NCBI GenBank assembly: GCA_900550635.1
Contig: URSZ01000045.1
Span: 1-17,354, forward strand
Reading direction: 5' to 3'
Length of the DNA stretch: 17,354 nucleotides
Origin: an uncultured Prevotella sp.
GTDB taxonomy: Bacteria; Bacteroidota; Bacteroidia; Bacteroidales; Bacteroidaceae
Shown here: piece after piece, positions 5,971 through 13,776 of the stretch
Layout: each line of letters starts with the position of its first letter
How positions within the stretch are numbered: position 1 is the first letter of the stretch
Position numbers and translations under genes: made by a program
The notes under the pieces: generated by a model
The model's database searches: none
The model's input: the letters and a program-made list of their open reading frames with translations, nothing else
What the model was told of the DNA's origin: nothing

Positions 5971-8277
5971 TCAGAGGTTGAAATACCAGGGGTGGTTCTT
6001 TACCGCGGTTATTCCTTTTGTGCCTATCTGCCCTTCAATCCGGCTTATCGAGAGGAACGGCGTGGACAGGTAGCCGTCTGCATCGGGGTCGACGCTGTTT
6101 ATCTTCACCCGGCCGGAGCAGTGTATGTAGTTTCCGTTGTCGAGGTATATTGCCACGTGGGTTACGCGGCCGCTGCGTGTACCGAAGAACAGGAGGTCGC
6201 CCGTGCGTGCCTGCCGCCAGTCGGCCGCAGCGATTTTCTTGCCAGTGAGTGCTTGCTGCCAGGCGTCGCGCATGAGTATCACGCCGTTGGAGAAATAGCT
6301 TATCTTTGAAAGTCCCGAGCAGTCGGTCATCTTTGTTGACGTTCCGCCCCAGAAATACGGCGAGCCCATCATGCGCCGCGCCGTGCTTTCCACTCTCTTT
6401 GTGTCGAACGGCTGTGCCGCCCAGATAGATAGCTCCTCTACGTCAGACTTGTTAACGTACCCTTCGCGGCCGTCGGGCGTGGCAACCTTGATGTACTTGG
6501 ATTTCTTTCCTTTGTACTCAAGTATGTCGCCCATTACGAGGTCGCTGACTGTTGCGCCTTTTTTCGGCTCGCTCGTGAGTTGCGACTGGTAGGCAGTGAC
6601 TATGTAACGTTTTGTTTCTTTCCATGCCGAGAGCTTTGTGCTGTCGAGCATGACCAATGAATAGCCGGGTATGTAGGACACGTATGTGTCGGGAGTCTCG
6701 ACTTTGTACCAGTCGTCTGCCTTGGCTATGATTTTTACTGGAGTGCCCATCGTCGACTGCGTTGCCATGCCTGCGCTGTGGTAAGGGTCGGTGTACATGG
6801 AGGCTACCGATACGCGCACGAGCCCCCATTCTTTTTCGGGTTTGCTCTTGTCTATCCGTATGAAGGAGTCGATATGCAGTGACGAGCTGAAATCCTTGTA
6901 TTCCAGGTTCCCGCCGCGCCATTCAACCTCGCCGGCCTGATTGTCGACAGTTTCGCAGCGTATGAATTCCTTTTCAGGGTCGAAAGGTTGGTTTGTGTTT
7001 TCGTTGGCAGCAAAGCGATATACATCTATTCCTGTTTTGTAGTAATCGCTAAGCGGTTCGCCTACCATTGTTCGCCCGAACGATACGTCGGTAGGTACCC
7101 AGCCAACGCCTTCGAAGTAAGTCTCGGCCCAGTCGTGGTAATTCAGCTCGTGGGGGTAAAGCATGTATCCGCTTTCCCAGCGTGCCGGTATTCCGATAGA
7201 ACGCACCAAGGCGATGTAAAGCAGCGTTACCTGGCCGCAGTCGCCGTGCCCGTTATCGAGAACGTACTCGGGAATGTTCGGTATTGTACTGTATTCGCGC
7301 GCTCCTGCCCAGGGGAAATTCGATACTATCCAGTCGTAAATGATTGAAGCCTGGAAAACAGGATTCTTTTCGTTGCCTACAATCGAGCGGGCCAGCTTTT
7401 CCATACGGTCACTCTTTATAATGTGCGGGTATTCGTCAGAGGTGTATTTTTTATAGGTATCCGACGTCTTGTCGTAGGGTTTAAGGCGCGAGAGTATTTC
7501 GGCGCGGTCGATATGCCGTTCGCCCACGATGTAACTATAGGTTATTTCGAAATGCGTGGGCTTGCCTTTTTGCGCTGTTCCTTCCATGTAGGCCGTATGT
7601 TGCAGGCTGTTCTTCGAGAGAGTTACGTCGTGCGAGGATTTTATCAACCGTATGTCCGATTGACGCATGTTCTCGAACGGGAAAGGCATCCACACGCGCA
7701 GGGTCTCTCCGTCGGGAACAGCGTCTGCCTTAACGTCAATGGAGAAAGTTATCTGGCACTTGTGGTGGTTGCGAACGCCATTCTCGTCGGCTTCTGTGGC
7801 CATTGCTTCGTTGTAATATTTTTCGAGGTATTTGTAAGTTTGTTTGCGCGACGCCTCATTCTGGCTGCTGAAGTCGTCATTGTTGAGCAGGAAGAAGTTG
7901 CCGATAGAGCGGCGGAACCACATTTCCTTGCCGTCCAAGGTGTCGGCTTCGATGTATTTCTTCTTTTTCCACAAGTCTATCTTTTCGTCGGTTACGCCCT
8001 GCATACGTTCGCTTATCTGTCGTTTGCCTTCATCGGGGGAAAGCGAAAAGTCCTTGCGGATACGGTAAATAGTACGTTGCAGCGAGTCGATTAGGATGTA
8101 ATGTTCTTTCTTTTCGTTTTCGGAAAGGTTGTTGAGCAATGTCTCGGCTTTGTTTAAATCGCCGTCCAGGATATTTTTTATCGCTTGTTCCTTGAAACTT
8201 TGCGCATATGCGTTACCGGCTGTCATGGCAAGGCAGCACAATAGCGCGGCTGTGAATTTAAGAACGGTATGTTTCAT
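5971..8277 (-). CDS. Secreted transglutaminase-like + SH3b + NlpC/P60 peptidoglycan peptidase
   Basis: 768-aa exported protein with two cysteine-hydrolase domains. A Sec signal peptide (MKHTVLKFTAALLCCLAMTA..., likely cleaved after AYA at 25) is followed by an uncharacterised helical region (about 26-165) and a transglutaminase-like region (about 170-420) with triad Cys347 (GHGDCGQ), His381 (YHDWAE) and Asp397 (PTDVSF). Two SH3b-like domains follow (about 485-545 and 555-615), then a C-terminal NlpC/P60 domain with Cys653 (TDCSG), His707 (VTHVAIY) and His719 (YIHCSG). The 54- and 12-residue spacing of that triad, the RDAWQQ motif (670-675) and the paired SH3 domains match YkfC, which cuts the gamma-D-Glu-DAP bond of muropeptides with a free N-terminal L-Ala. 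It starts 3 bp after the hydrolase stop and precedes the epimerase. The role of the transglutaminase-like domain is unknown. Confidence 0.92.
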   Translation of the reverse strand: MKHTVLKFTAALLCCLAMTAGNAYAQSFKEQAIKNILDGDLNKAETLLNNLSENEKKEHYILIDSLQRTIYRIRKDFSLSPDEGKRQISERMQGVTDEKIDLWKKKKYIEADTLDGKEMWFRRSIGNFFLLNNDDFSSQNEASRKQTYKYLEKYYNEAMATEADENGVRNHHKCQITFSIDVKADAVPDGETLRVWMPFPFENMRQSDIRLIKSSHDVTLSKNSLQHTAYMEGTAQKGKPTHFEITYSYIVGERHIDRAEILSRLKPYDKTSDTYKKYTSDEYPHIIKSDRMEKLARSIVGNEKNPVFQASIIYDWIVSNFPWAGAREYSTIPNIPEYVLDNGHGDCGQVTLLYIALVRSIGIPARWESGYMLYPHELNYHDWAETYFEGVGWVPTDVSFGRTMVGEPLSDYYKTGIDVYRFAANENTNQPFDPEKEFIRCETVDNQAGEVEWRGGNLEYKDFSSSLHIDSFIRIDKSKPEKEWGLVRVSVASMYTDPYHSAGMATQSTMGTPVKIIAKADDWYKVETPDTYVSYIPGYSLVMLDSTKLSAWKETKRYIVTAYQSQLTSEPKKGATVSDLVMGDILEYKGKKSKYIKVATPDGREGYVNKSDVEELSIWAAQPFDTKRVESTARRMMGSPYFWGGTSTKMTDCSGLSKISYFSNGVILMRDAWQQALTGKKIAAADWRQARTGDLLFFGTRSGRVTHVAIYLDNGNYIHCSGRVKINSVDPDADGYLSTPFLSISRIEGQIGTKGITAVKNHPWYFNL

Positions 8278-8280
8278 ATA

Positions 8281-9981
8281 TTATATGTGTTTTTTCAGTT
8301 TTTTAGTCCAAATGGCGTATCCCGCCTCATTTATATGCAGCCCGTCTGTGCTCAGTTCTTTTTTCATGGAGTTGCTATCGGGTTCTTTGAAAAGCGGAAA
8401 GAGGTCAATATATGTTATGTTTTCTTTTTCCGACAGTTCTCTAAGTTTAGCATTTATGGCGGGTACAGAATCCGTTTTTCCCGCGAGGCGTTTATATCTG
8501 TTGAAGCTTTCGTTTATTGGCAGAAGGCTTTGAAGGTAAAGTTTTGTTTGCGGTGATTCGGTGCGTATCTTTTTAACGATACGTTCCACCGACGCTGCAA
8601 TCTCGTTTACCGACAGGTCGTGCGAAAGGTCGTTTATTCCGGCCATAAGGAACAACTTGGCGGGGTGTCCGGGCAGAATCTGGTAAAGGCGGTCGTACAT
8701 GCCGGGTATGTCGTCGCCGATAATGCCGCGGTTGCGTATGTTCCCGTTGTCGAGCCGTGCGCTCCAGTTGCCTCCGTTCTCGGTAAGGCTGTTGCCCAGC
8801 ATGATAATGTCGCTTGAGGTAACGGGTTTTTCTTCGTCGAACTGGCTGCGGCGTTCGTAGTAATGTTCGGTGTAAGTGTTTCCGCCTTTGACGAGTGCTC
8901 CGGCCACGGCATTTGCCACCAATGAACGGATACGCACAACGCTTGTTTCGTCAACGGGGTGCACGCTATGGGCGAGCAGGATGATGGAAAGGTGGTTTTC
9001 CGGGTCGATTACGATAGATGTGCCGGTATAGCCCGTGTGGCCGTAGGCCTTGTCGCTAAGCAGGTCGCCTACGTTTGAGGAATAGGGTGAGTAGCAGTCC
9101 CAGCCGGGCGTGCGTCCGAACTGTTTCAGGTCGGAAGGCACCGAAGTCATTGTCTTTACCGTGGCAGGGCTGAGTATTTGCCTGCCGTTTAACGAGCCGC
9201 CGTTGTCCAAGGCAGCACAGAGGAGCGCAACGTCGTCGGCAGTGGAAAATACACCGGCGTTCCCGCTTATGCCACCGTTCATTACGCGCGCCAGGGGGTC
9301 GTGTACCTGTCCGCGCAGCACTTTTCCGTCGGGTTGCTTTGTGGTGGGGGCGATAATTTCTTTCCAATCGTCGGATTTTCTGTCGGCCCAGCACGGGACA
9401 TCTGTGCTTTCGCAACCGTCTTTGCCTTCAGCGCAGGGGATGTAGTCGGTGTGGTTCATTCCGAGTACGTCGAATATGTTGCGGCGGGCAAACTCGCGCA
9501 ACGACATGCCGCTTATTCGTTGTATTATGTTTTGCAGCGTTATGTAGTTGAGGCAGCTGTATTGGAAATCCTTGCCCGGCTCGAAGTCGCGCCGCCACGA
9601 GGCTATGTAGCTCATCAGGCTGTCGGGCTGCGGCGCGCCGTAGCGCTTTTGCAGCTCGGCCACGGGTGCGTAGGCCGGCAGGCCTGAGGTGTGGGTCATG
9701 AGGTGGCTTATGCGTATGGTGCGTTTTGTCTTGCCGTCCTTGCTTTCCCAGTTTTTGAATCCCGGAATGTAGTTTTCCACCGGGTCGGTCAGGCGCAGTT
9801 TGCCGCGTTCCACGAGTATCATGGCGCATATCGCAGTTGACATTGATTTGCTGCACGAGGCCATGTCGAACACCGTGTTCGCAGTCATGGGCTCGCGTTC
9901 GGGATACACGCTCTTGTTGCCGTAAGCCTTTAGGTAGGCCATTTTGCCGTCCTTTACCACTGCGAGCACTGCTCCCGGCAT
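8281..9981 (-). CDS. Beta-lactamase-fold serine hydrolase fused to SGNH esterase (5' end disrupted)
   Basis: Open part of a two-domain hydrolase, 566 aa from the first ATG. The class C beta-lactamase/AmpH-like domain has SxxK (Ser42-Cys-Ser-Lys45), Tyr141 in YSCLNY (Cys replacing the usual Asn of YxN) and HTG (315-317). The second domain (about 390-566) is an SGNH/GDSL esterase with GNSLTE (Ser398), GIND (Asn450) and DGLH (Asp546, His549). Such serine hydrolases act on peptidoglycan stem peptides, and SGNH partners often remove acetyl groups; a cut-and-deacetylate role on muropeptides is inferred. The same frame continues upstream to a signal peptide at 10152 but is interrupted by TAA at 10069-10071. 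The ATG used here lies inside the first beta-strand (GNMPGAVLAVV), so initiation at it would give a truncated, unexported product. Confidence 0.88.
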   Translation of the reverse strand: MPGAVLAVVKDGKMAYLKAYGNKSVYPEREPMTANTVFDMASCSKSMSTAICAMILVERGKLRLTDPVENYIPGFKNWESKDGKTKRTIRISHLMTHTSGLPAYAPVAELQKRYGAPQPDSLMSYIASWRRDFEPGKDFQYSCLNYITLQNIIQRISGMSLREFARRNIFDVLGMNHTDYIPCAEGKDGCESTDVPCWADRKSDDWKEIIAPTTKQPDGKVLRGQVHDPLARVMNGGISGNAGVFSTADDVALLCAALDNGGSLNGRQILSPATVKTMTSVPSDLKQFGRTPGWDCYSPYSSNVGDLLSDKAYGHTGYTGTSIVIDPENHLSIILLAHSVHPVDETSVVRIRSLVANAVAGALVKGGNTYTEHYYERRSQFDEEKPVTSSDIIMLGNSLTENGGNWSARLDNGNIRNRGIIGDDIPGMYDRLYQILPGHPAKLFLMAGINDLSHDLSVNEIAASVERIVKKIRTESPQTKLYLQSLLPINESFNRYKRLAGKTDSVPAINAKLRELSEKENITYIDLFPLFKEPDSNSMKKELSTDGLHINEAGYAIWTKKLKKHI

Positions 9982-10068
9982 GTTGCCGTTTTCTATGCCT
10001 TGCAGTATTATGCTGTCGGCGTAGGTAAGTCGTTCGGAACTCAGACCTACCGTATCGGGGACGGCACG

Positions 10069-10152
10069 TTAGAGTTTCTGCGCAATGCTCGTTTGTGTGC
10101 ACAGCAGTGAGGCGCACGCGAGCAGTGATATTCTAATTACTGTTAATTTCAT
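10069..10152 (-). pseudogene. Signal-peptide fragment of the serine hydrolase, cut off by an in-frame stop
   Basis: ATG at 10152 opens 27 codons encoding MKLTVIRISLLACASLLCTQ and TSIAQKL, a typical Sec signal peptide with AXA-like cleavage (SIA|Q), then TAA at 10071-10069. The next codons are in the same frame with no shift (RAVPDTVGLSSERLTYADSI...) and run straight into the hydrolase domain. The 29 codons between the TAA and the ATG at 9981 contain no ATG, GTG or TTG. A single base change (TAA to AAA, CAA or GAA) would restore a 623-residue exported enzyme. This looks like a recent nonsense mutation or a sequence error. Confidence 0.85.
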
Positions 10153-10264
10153 GATATGTAGTCGCTTTGTTTTGTCTGTAAGGCGATGTTGTTTTTGTCT
10201 GCATTGGGCTGCCCTTTGCGAGGCCTTTGTTTACGGCAGTTTTCAGAGGGGTCGGAGCAAATAA

Positions 10265-10335
10265 AAAATATGTCTGACATATTTTGAAATATGTGCCTTG
10301 TATTTTGAAAAAGGTCTGACATATTTTTTACGCCC
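10265..10335 (+). repeat. 21-bp intergenic repeat array, copy 2 (three units, mixed cores)
   Basis: Three 21-bp units start at 10273, 10294 and 10315 with cores CTGACA, GCCTTG and CTGACA, joined by TATTTTGAAATATGT and TATTTTGAAAAAGGT. The left end is the same 21-bp palindrome as in copy 1 (10265-10285). It lies in the 197-bp gap inside the muropeptide operon, starting 15 bp beyond the murQ stop codon. The rest of this gap shows no convincing promoter or terminator. Confidence 0.9.
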
Positions 10336-10349
10336 TCGGGAAAGCGTTT

Positions 10350-11195
10350 TTATTTTCCGCTTCCGGTTTCCTGATTTTGGGTGTGCGATGAAACATATTT
10401 TAACGCTTTGCTTACCGACCCGTGCATGAGCAGCAGGGCGTGCGCCTTGTCGTGCCCGAGTCCCAGTTCGGACATGAGCATGCGTGTGCCGCGCTCCACG
10501 AGTTTTTTGTTGGTGAGCTGCATGTTTATCATGCGGTTTCCTTTCACGCGTCCGAGTTTTATCATGACAGAGGTTGAAATCATGTTTAGTATCAACTTTT
10601 GCCCCGTGCCCGACTTCATTCGCGAGCTGCCCGTTACGTATTCCGGCCCAACAATCATTTCAATTGGAATATCGGCCTCGGCGGCAAGCGGGCTGCCCGG
10701 GTTGCTCGTTATGCAGGCAGTGAGTATTTTGTGCTCGCGTGCGTGGTGGAGCGCGCCTATTACGTATGGCGTCGTGCCCGAGGCTGCAATGCCTATGAGA
10801 GTGTCGTTTTTCGAAATATCGTGTTCCTGCAGCTCTTCCCAGCCTTTGTCGTAGTCGTCTTCGGCATTTTCGACCGCATTGCGCAGGGCGAAGTCGCCGC
10901 CGGCTATAAGACCGATTATGAATGAGGGAGGCATACCGTATGTTGGAGGAATTTCGGACGCGTCAAGCACTCCGAGGCGTCCGCTCGTGCCCGCACCGAT
11001 GTAGAAAATGCGTCCGCCGCGTTTCATTTTCGGCACAATCGATTCGACGAGCTTTTCTATTTGCGGTATGGTTTTGCGCACGGCGGGAACAATCTTACTG
11101 TCTTCGTCGTTTATCTCTTCGAGTATTTCCCTTACGGGTTTTTCCTCCAAATTATCGTACAATGACGGTTCTTCTGTTATTTTTTCAAATGCCAT
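10350..11195 (-). CDS. murQ: N-acetylmuramic acid 6-phosphate etherase
   Basis: Cytoplasmic SIS-domain lyase that converts MurNAc-6-phosphate to GlcNAc-6-phosphate and D-lactate in cell-wall recycling. The 281 aa (E. coli has about 298) carry the diagnostic motifs GAGTSGRLGVLDASEIPPTY (67-86), AVENAEDD, IGIAASGTTPYVIGAL and GPEYVTGSSRMKSGTGQK. Glu81 and Glu112 correspond to the catalytic Glu83 and Glu114 of the E. coli enzyme. The C-terminal helical segment is complete, though the last residues are short and low-complexity. It follows the MurT/NagX-like gene by 67 bp. A kinase to make its substrate is not encoded in the window. Identity is secure. Confidence 0.96.
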   Translation of the reverse strand: MAFEKITEEPSLYDNLEEKPVREILEEINDEDSKIVPAVRKTIPQIEKLVESIVPKMKRGGRIFYIGAGTSGRLGVLDASEIPPTYGMPPSFIIGLIAGGDFALRNAVENAEDDYDKGWEELQEHDISKNDTLIGIAASGTTPYVIGALHHAREHKILTACITSNPGSPLAAEADIPIEMIVGPEYVTGSSRMKSGTGQKLILNMISTSVMIKLGRVKGNRMINMQLTNKKLVERGTRMLMSELGLGHDKAHALLLMHGSVSKALKYVSSHTQNQETGSGK

Positions 11196-11219
11196 TTTCT
11201 TTGTTGTGTTCGTGTTTGT

Positions 11220-11241
11220 GGAACAGCGTTTTGCATGTTCC
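11220..11241 (-). promoter_or_regulatory. Small hairpin in the murT/nagX-murQ spacer
   Basis: Inverted repeat GGAACA (11220-11225) and TGTTCC (11236-11241) with a 10-nt spacer, located 25-46 bp before the murQ start. It lacks a following T-run, so it is unlikely to be a terminator. It could be an mRNA-processing or stability hairpin; function unknown. Confidence 0.3.
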
Positions 11242-11262
11242 GTATATTAATATGTGTGTTGC

Positions 11263-12444
11263 TTATAGTTTGATATATATTTTGCGCTTGTATAGCGGAT
11301 AGCCTATGCACCAGTTCAGGCATACGAAAAGCAGGGCATAAATGCAGGAAGCCCCGTTTTCGCCGAACAAGGGTATGAGGTTGATGTACGTGTAGCGTAT
11401 TATGTTTATGTCGTTGCCGTTGGAGTAGAACAAGACGCTGCCGAATAGAATGGCAACAATGTCGGACATTACATACATAAACAGCGGGTTTACGCCGAAT
11501 ACCTCAAAAAAACGTCCACAGGATTTTTTCCCCTTTATGTCTATCAGCCATATCAGCACGGCCAGCAGGAGCGAGCCGAAACCGCATGTTACCATTGCGA
11601 ACGACGGCGACCAGATTTTCTTATTTATGGGGCAGGCGTAGCTGAACAGGAATCCTATCATGAGTATGCACGCGCCGAAAAGCAGCAGGCGTGTTATCTT
11701 GGAATATAATATTTGAGTGTTGCTCCGAGGTTCGTTGGAACTGTCCTTACGGAACATCATGCGCCCCACGCAAAAGCCTGTCATAACGTGCCCTATGCTC
11801 GGAATGGTGCTCAGTATGCCCTCGGGGTCGATACTGTTGTCGTTGTACATGTGTGCCGGGGTTAGGATTGCGCGGTCTACTATCGATAGTATGTTTGTTT
11901 CGTCGTATGCATAGCCGTTTCCGGCTTCCAGTATGACGAAGTATGTCGCGAAGAGCGCGAGGATAATCCAAGGAAAACGTTTGTGGTTAACGAGTGTTGC
12001 CGTTATGGCTACGATACCGTAGCATACGGCCAGCCTGTGGAGCACGCCCGAATACCGCAGGGTGGGGAACACGTTGGCTGCTTCGAGCAACTGCCGGCCA
12101 AAGCCTAAGCTGTCGTCGGCATTGTTCCAGTAATAGCAGAAATGCGCGAACCAGCTTATGAATATGCCGACAAGGATGATTCCCAACGTGCGTGTTATAA
12201 TTTTTTTCAGCACTGTTGCCGTTGGCTTGAAGTCGTACCGTTGCAGTGAAAGGAATGTGGTTATTCCCATTATGAACATGAAGAACGGAAACACAAGGTC
12301 GGTTGGCGTCAGGCCGCACCATGAAGCGTGCCTGAGCGGCGCGTAGATTGTGCTCCAGCTACCGGGGTTGTTTACCATAATCATTCCTGCTATTGTAATG
12401 CCCCGCATTATGTCGAGTGCCTGAATCCTGTTTTTCTCTGCCAT
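11263..12444 (-). CDS. MurT/NagX-like membrane protein (DUF5009, HGSNAT-like acyltransferase fold)
   Basis: Polytopic inner-membrane protein with about ten hydrophobic segments, 393 aa from ATG 12444. The N-terminal motif RIQALDIMRGITIAGMIMVN and RHASWCGLTPTDLVFPFFMF (38-57) define the COG4299/DUF5009 family related to heparan-alpha-glucosaminide N-acetyltransferase and NagX. His39 aligns with the histidine that carries the acetyl group in the human enzyme. In Tannerella forsythia a NagX-like protein, MurT, is reported as the MurNAc transporter next to murK and murQ, and here the gene also lies between namZ and murQ. The frame is open to ATG 12510, abutting the namZ stop, but the extra 22 residues are hydrophilic and unlike the family, so 12444 is preferred. 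Transporter or amino-sugar acetyltransferase remains open. Confidence 0.85.
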   Translation of the reverse strand: MAEKNRIQALDIMRGITIAGMIMVNNPGSWSTIYAPLRHASWCGLTPTDLVFPFFMFIMGITTFLSLQRYDFKPTATVLKKIITRTLGIILVGIFISWFAHFCYYWNNADDSLGFGRQLLEAANVFPTLRYSGVLHRLAVCYGIVAITATLVNHKRFPWIILALFATYFVILEAGNGYAYDETNILSIVDRAILTPAHMYNDNSIDPEGILSTIPSIGHVMTGFCVGRMMFRKDSSNEPRSNTQILYSKITRLLLFGACILMIGFLFSYACPINKKIWSPSFAMVTCGFGSLLLAVLIWLIDIKGKKSCGRFFEVFGVNPLFMYVMSDIVAILFGSVLFYSNGNDINIIRYTYINLIPLFGENGASCIYALLFVCLNWCIGYPLYKRKIYIKL

Positions 12445-12510
12445 TTGAATCGTGTGTGTCGGTAAGCTGTTATGTTTTCTTTCAGGAATGTTCCCGCGTT
12501 TGTGCCGCAT

Positions 12511-13770
12511 TTAGCGGTAGAGGTAGTATTTTTTCGACAGTTTCCGGAATGTTTCGGCGTCCTTGTACCAGTATGCCCTTACGTCTTCCCATTTGTTGCG
12601 TTTGCTGAAGAGCGTTCTTATTTTTGATGTGCCGCAAACTTTGTCGAACATGTCGAACCGCTTCCTGTCAGCGTTGTCGAAAACCGCGTGGTCGGGATAA
12701 AGCGAGGCCATTTCCTGCATGACAAGGAATTGCAAGTCGGTGAGCGGCGCTTTGTCGTAGTCGGTTATGTGCACTTGCACGCCTTCGATTTTTTCGCCTT
12801 TGTACGCCGAGTAAAACGGACTTGCGTAAATTGGGCGGAAGATTATTCCTGGTATTTCAAGGGAATTGAGTCGTGCAGAAAGTTCATCGGCCTTTATCCA
12901 CGGCGCGGCAAACATTTCAAAAGGAATAGTGTAGCCAACGCCTATCGACATGTAGCCCAGCTCGCCCAATATCCCGCTGGCGGGATAGTAATACGATGTC
13001 TCGGCATGGGGAATGTGGGGCGACGAGGGAATCCATTGCAGCCCTGTGTCGGAGTAGTTCATTTTTCTTTTCCAGCCGCGCATTTTTATTACCTTGAGCT
13101 TGCACTGCACGCCGCCTGTGAGCATTCGTTCGCCGTTGAGCATTTGTGCCAGTTCGCCGCATGTCATTCCGTAGATATATGGTATTTTGTATTGGCTCAC
13201 AAACGAAATGAATCCGTCCTCAACGTTGCAGCCTTCAATGCGTTTACCGCCCAGGGGGTTGGGACGGTCGAGCACGATGAACTCCTTTCCGTTCTCTGCG
13301 GCTGCTTCCATGGCAAGCCCCATGGTACTTATGTATGTGAATGAGCGGCAGCCGATGTCCTGTATGTCGTAAACAAGCACATCTATGTCTTTAAGCATGT
13401 CGGGTGTTGCCTTGCGTGTCTTTCCGTAGAGCGAATAAACGGGCAGACCCGTGGCTGCGTCTTTCACGTCGGTAACGCTCTGTCCCGCATGTGCGTCGCC
13501 GCGCACGCCGTGTTCCGGACCGTAAAGAGCAACAAGCTTCACGTTCTTTGCCTTGTGGAGTATGTCGATTGTGCTTACCAGATTGTTGTCCACACCGGTG
13601 GGATTGGTAATCAGTCCTACGCGCTTGCCTTCAAGACATTTGAAATCTTGGTCTTTCAGTACTTCTATGCCTGTTTTAATCTTTACCTTTTGTGCCGAAA
13701 CTGTTTGGTTCCCGATTGCAAGTAAGAGAGCGGAAACGATAGTTGCGTAGATGTGTGTCTTTATTCTCAT
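12511..13770 (-). CDS. namZ: Exo-beta-N-acetylmuramidase NamZ (DUF1343, GH171)
   Basis: Exported 419-aa glycosidase expected to release terminal MurNAc from the non-reducing end of peptidoglycan fragments. The signal peptide is MRIKTHIYATIVSALLLAIG with likely cleavage after VSA. Family motifs are LITNPTGVD, YGPEHGVRGDAHAG (83-96, with Glu86 in the position proposed as catalytic), VYDIQDIGCRSFTYISTMGL, DRPNPLGG, PYIYGMTCGELAQMLNGE and SSPHIPHAETSYYYPASGIL. The length is normal. It begins 6 bp after the metallophosphoesterase stop, so the two genes are surely co-transcribed, and it precedes the MurT/NagX-like gene. The neighbouring murQ strongly supports MurNAc as the product. A symbol is given because family and context agree; enzymatic specificity has not been shown for this protein. 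Confidence 0.93.
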   Translation of the reverse strand: MRIKTHIYATIVSALLLAIGNQTVSAQKVKIKTGIEVLKDQDFKCLEGKRVGLITNPTGVDNNLVSTIDILHKAKNVKLVALYGPEHGVRGDAHAGQSVTDVKDAATGLPVYSLYGKTRKATPDMLKDIDVLVYDIQDIGCRSFTYISTMGLAMEAAAENGKEFIVLDRPNPLGGKRIEGCNVEDGFISFVSQYKIPYIYGMTCGELAQMLNGERMLTGGVQCKLKVIKMRGWKRKMNYSDTGLQWIPSSPHIPHAETSYYYPASGILGELGYMSIGVGYTIPFEMFAAPWIKADELSARLNSLEIPGIIFRPIYASPFYSAYKGEKIEGVQVHITDYDKAPLTDLQFLVMQEMASLYPDHAVFDNADRKRFDMFDKVCGTSKIRTLFSKRNKWEDVRAYWYKDAETFRKLSKKYYLYR

Positions 13771-13776
13771 GTGCTG

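Noticed and set aside
7423..8094. 223-aa plus-strand frame opposite the transglutaminase-NlpC/P60 gene
   Set aside because: It is antisense to a well-supported coding region and has no motif; a shadow frame caused by codon bias.
10265..10335. Repeat array copy 2 as the murQ transcription terminator
   Set aside because: The palindromes are AT-rich with almost no loop, and equivalent arrays occur in promoter-side regions, so a terminator role is not supported.
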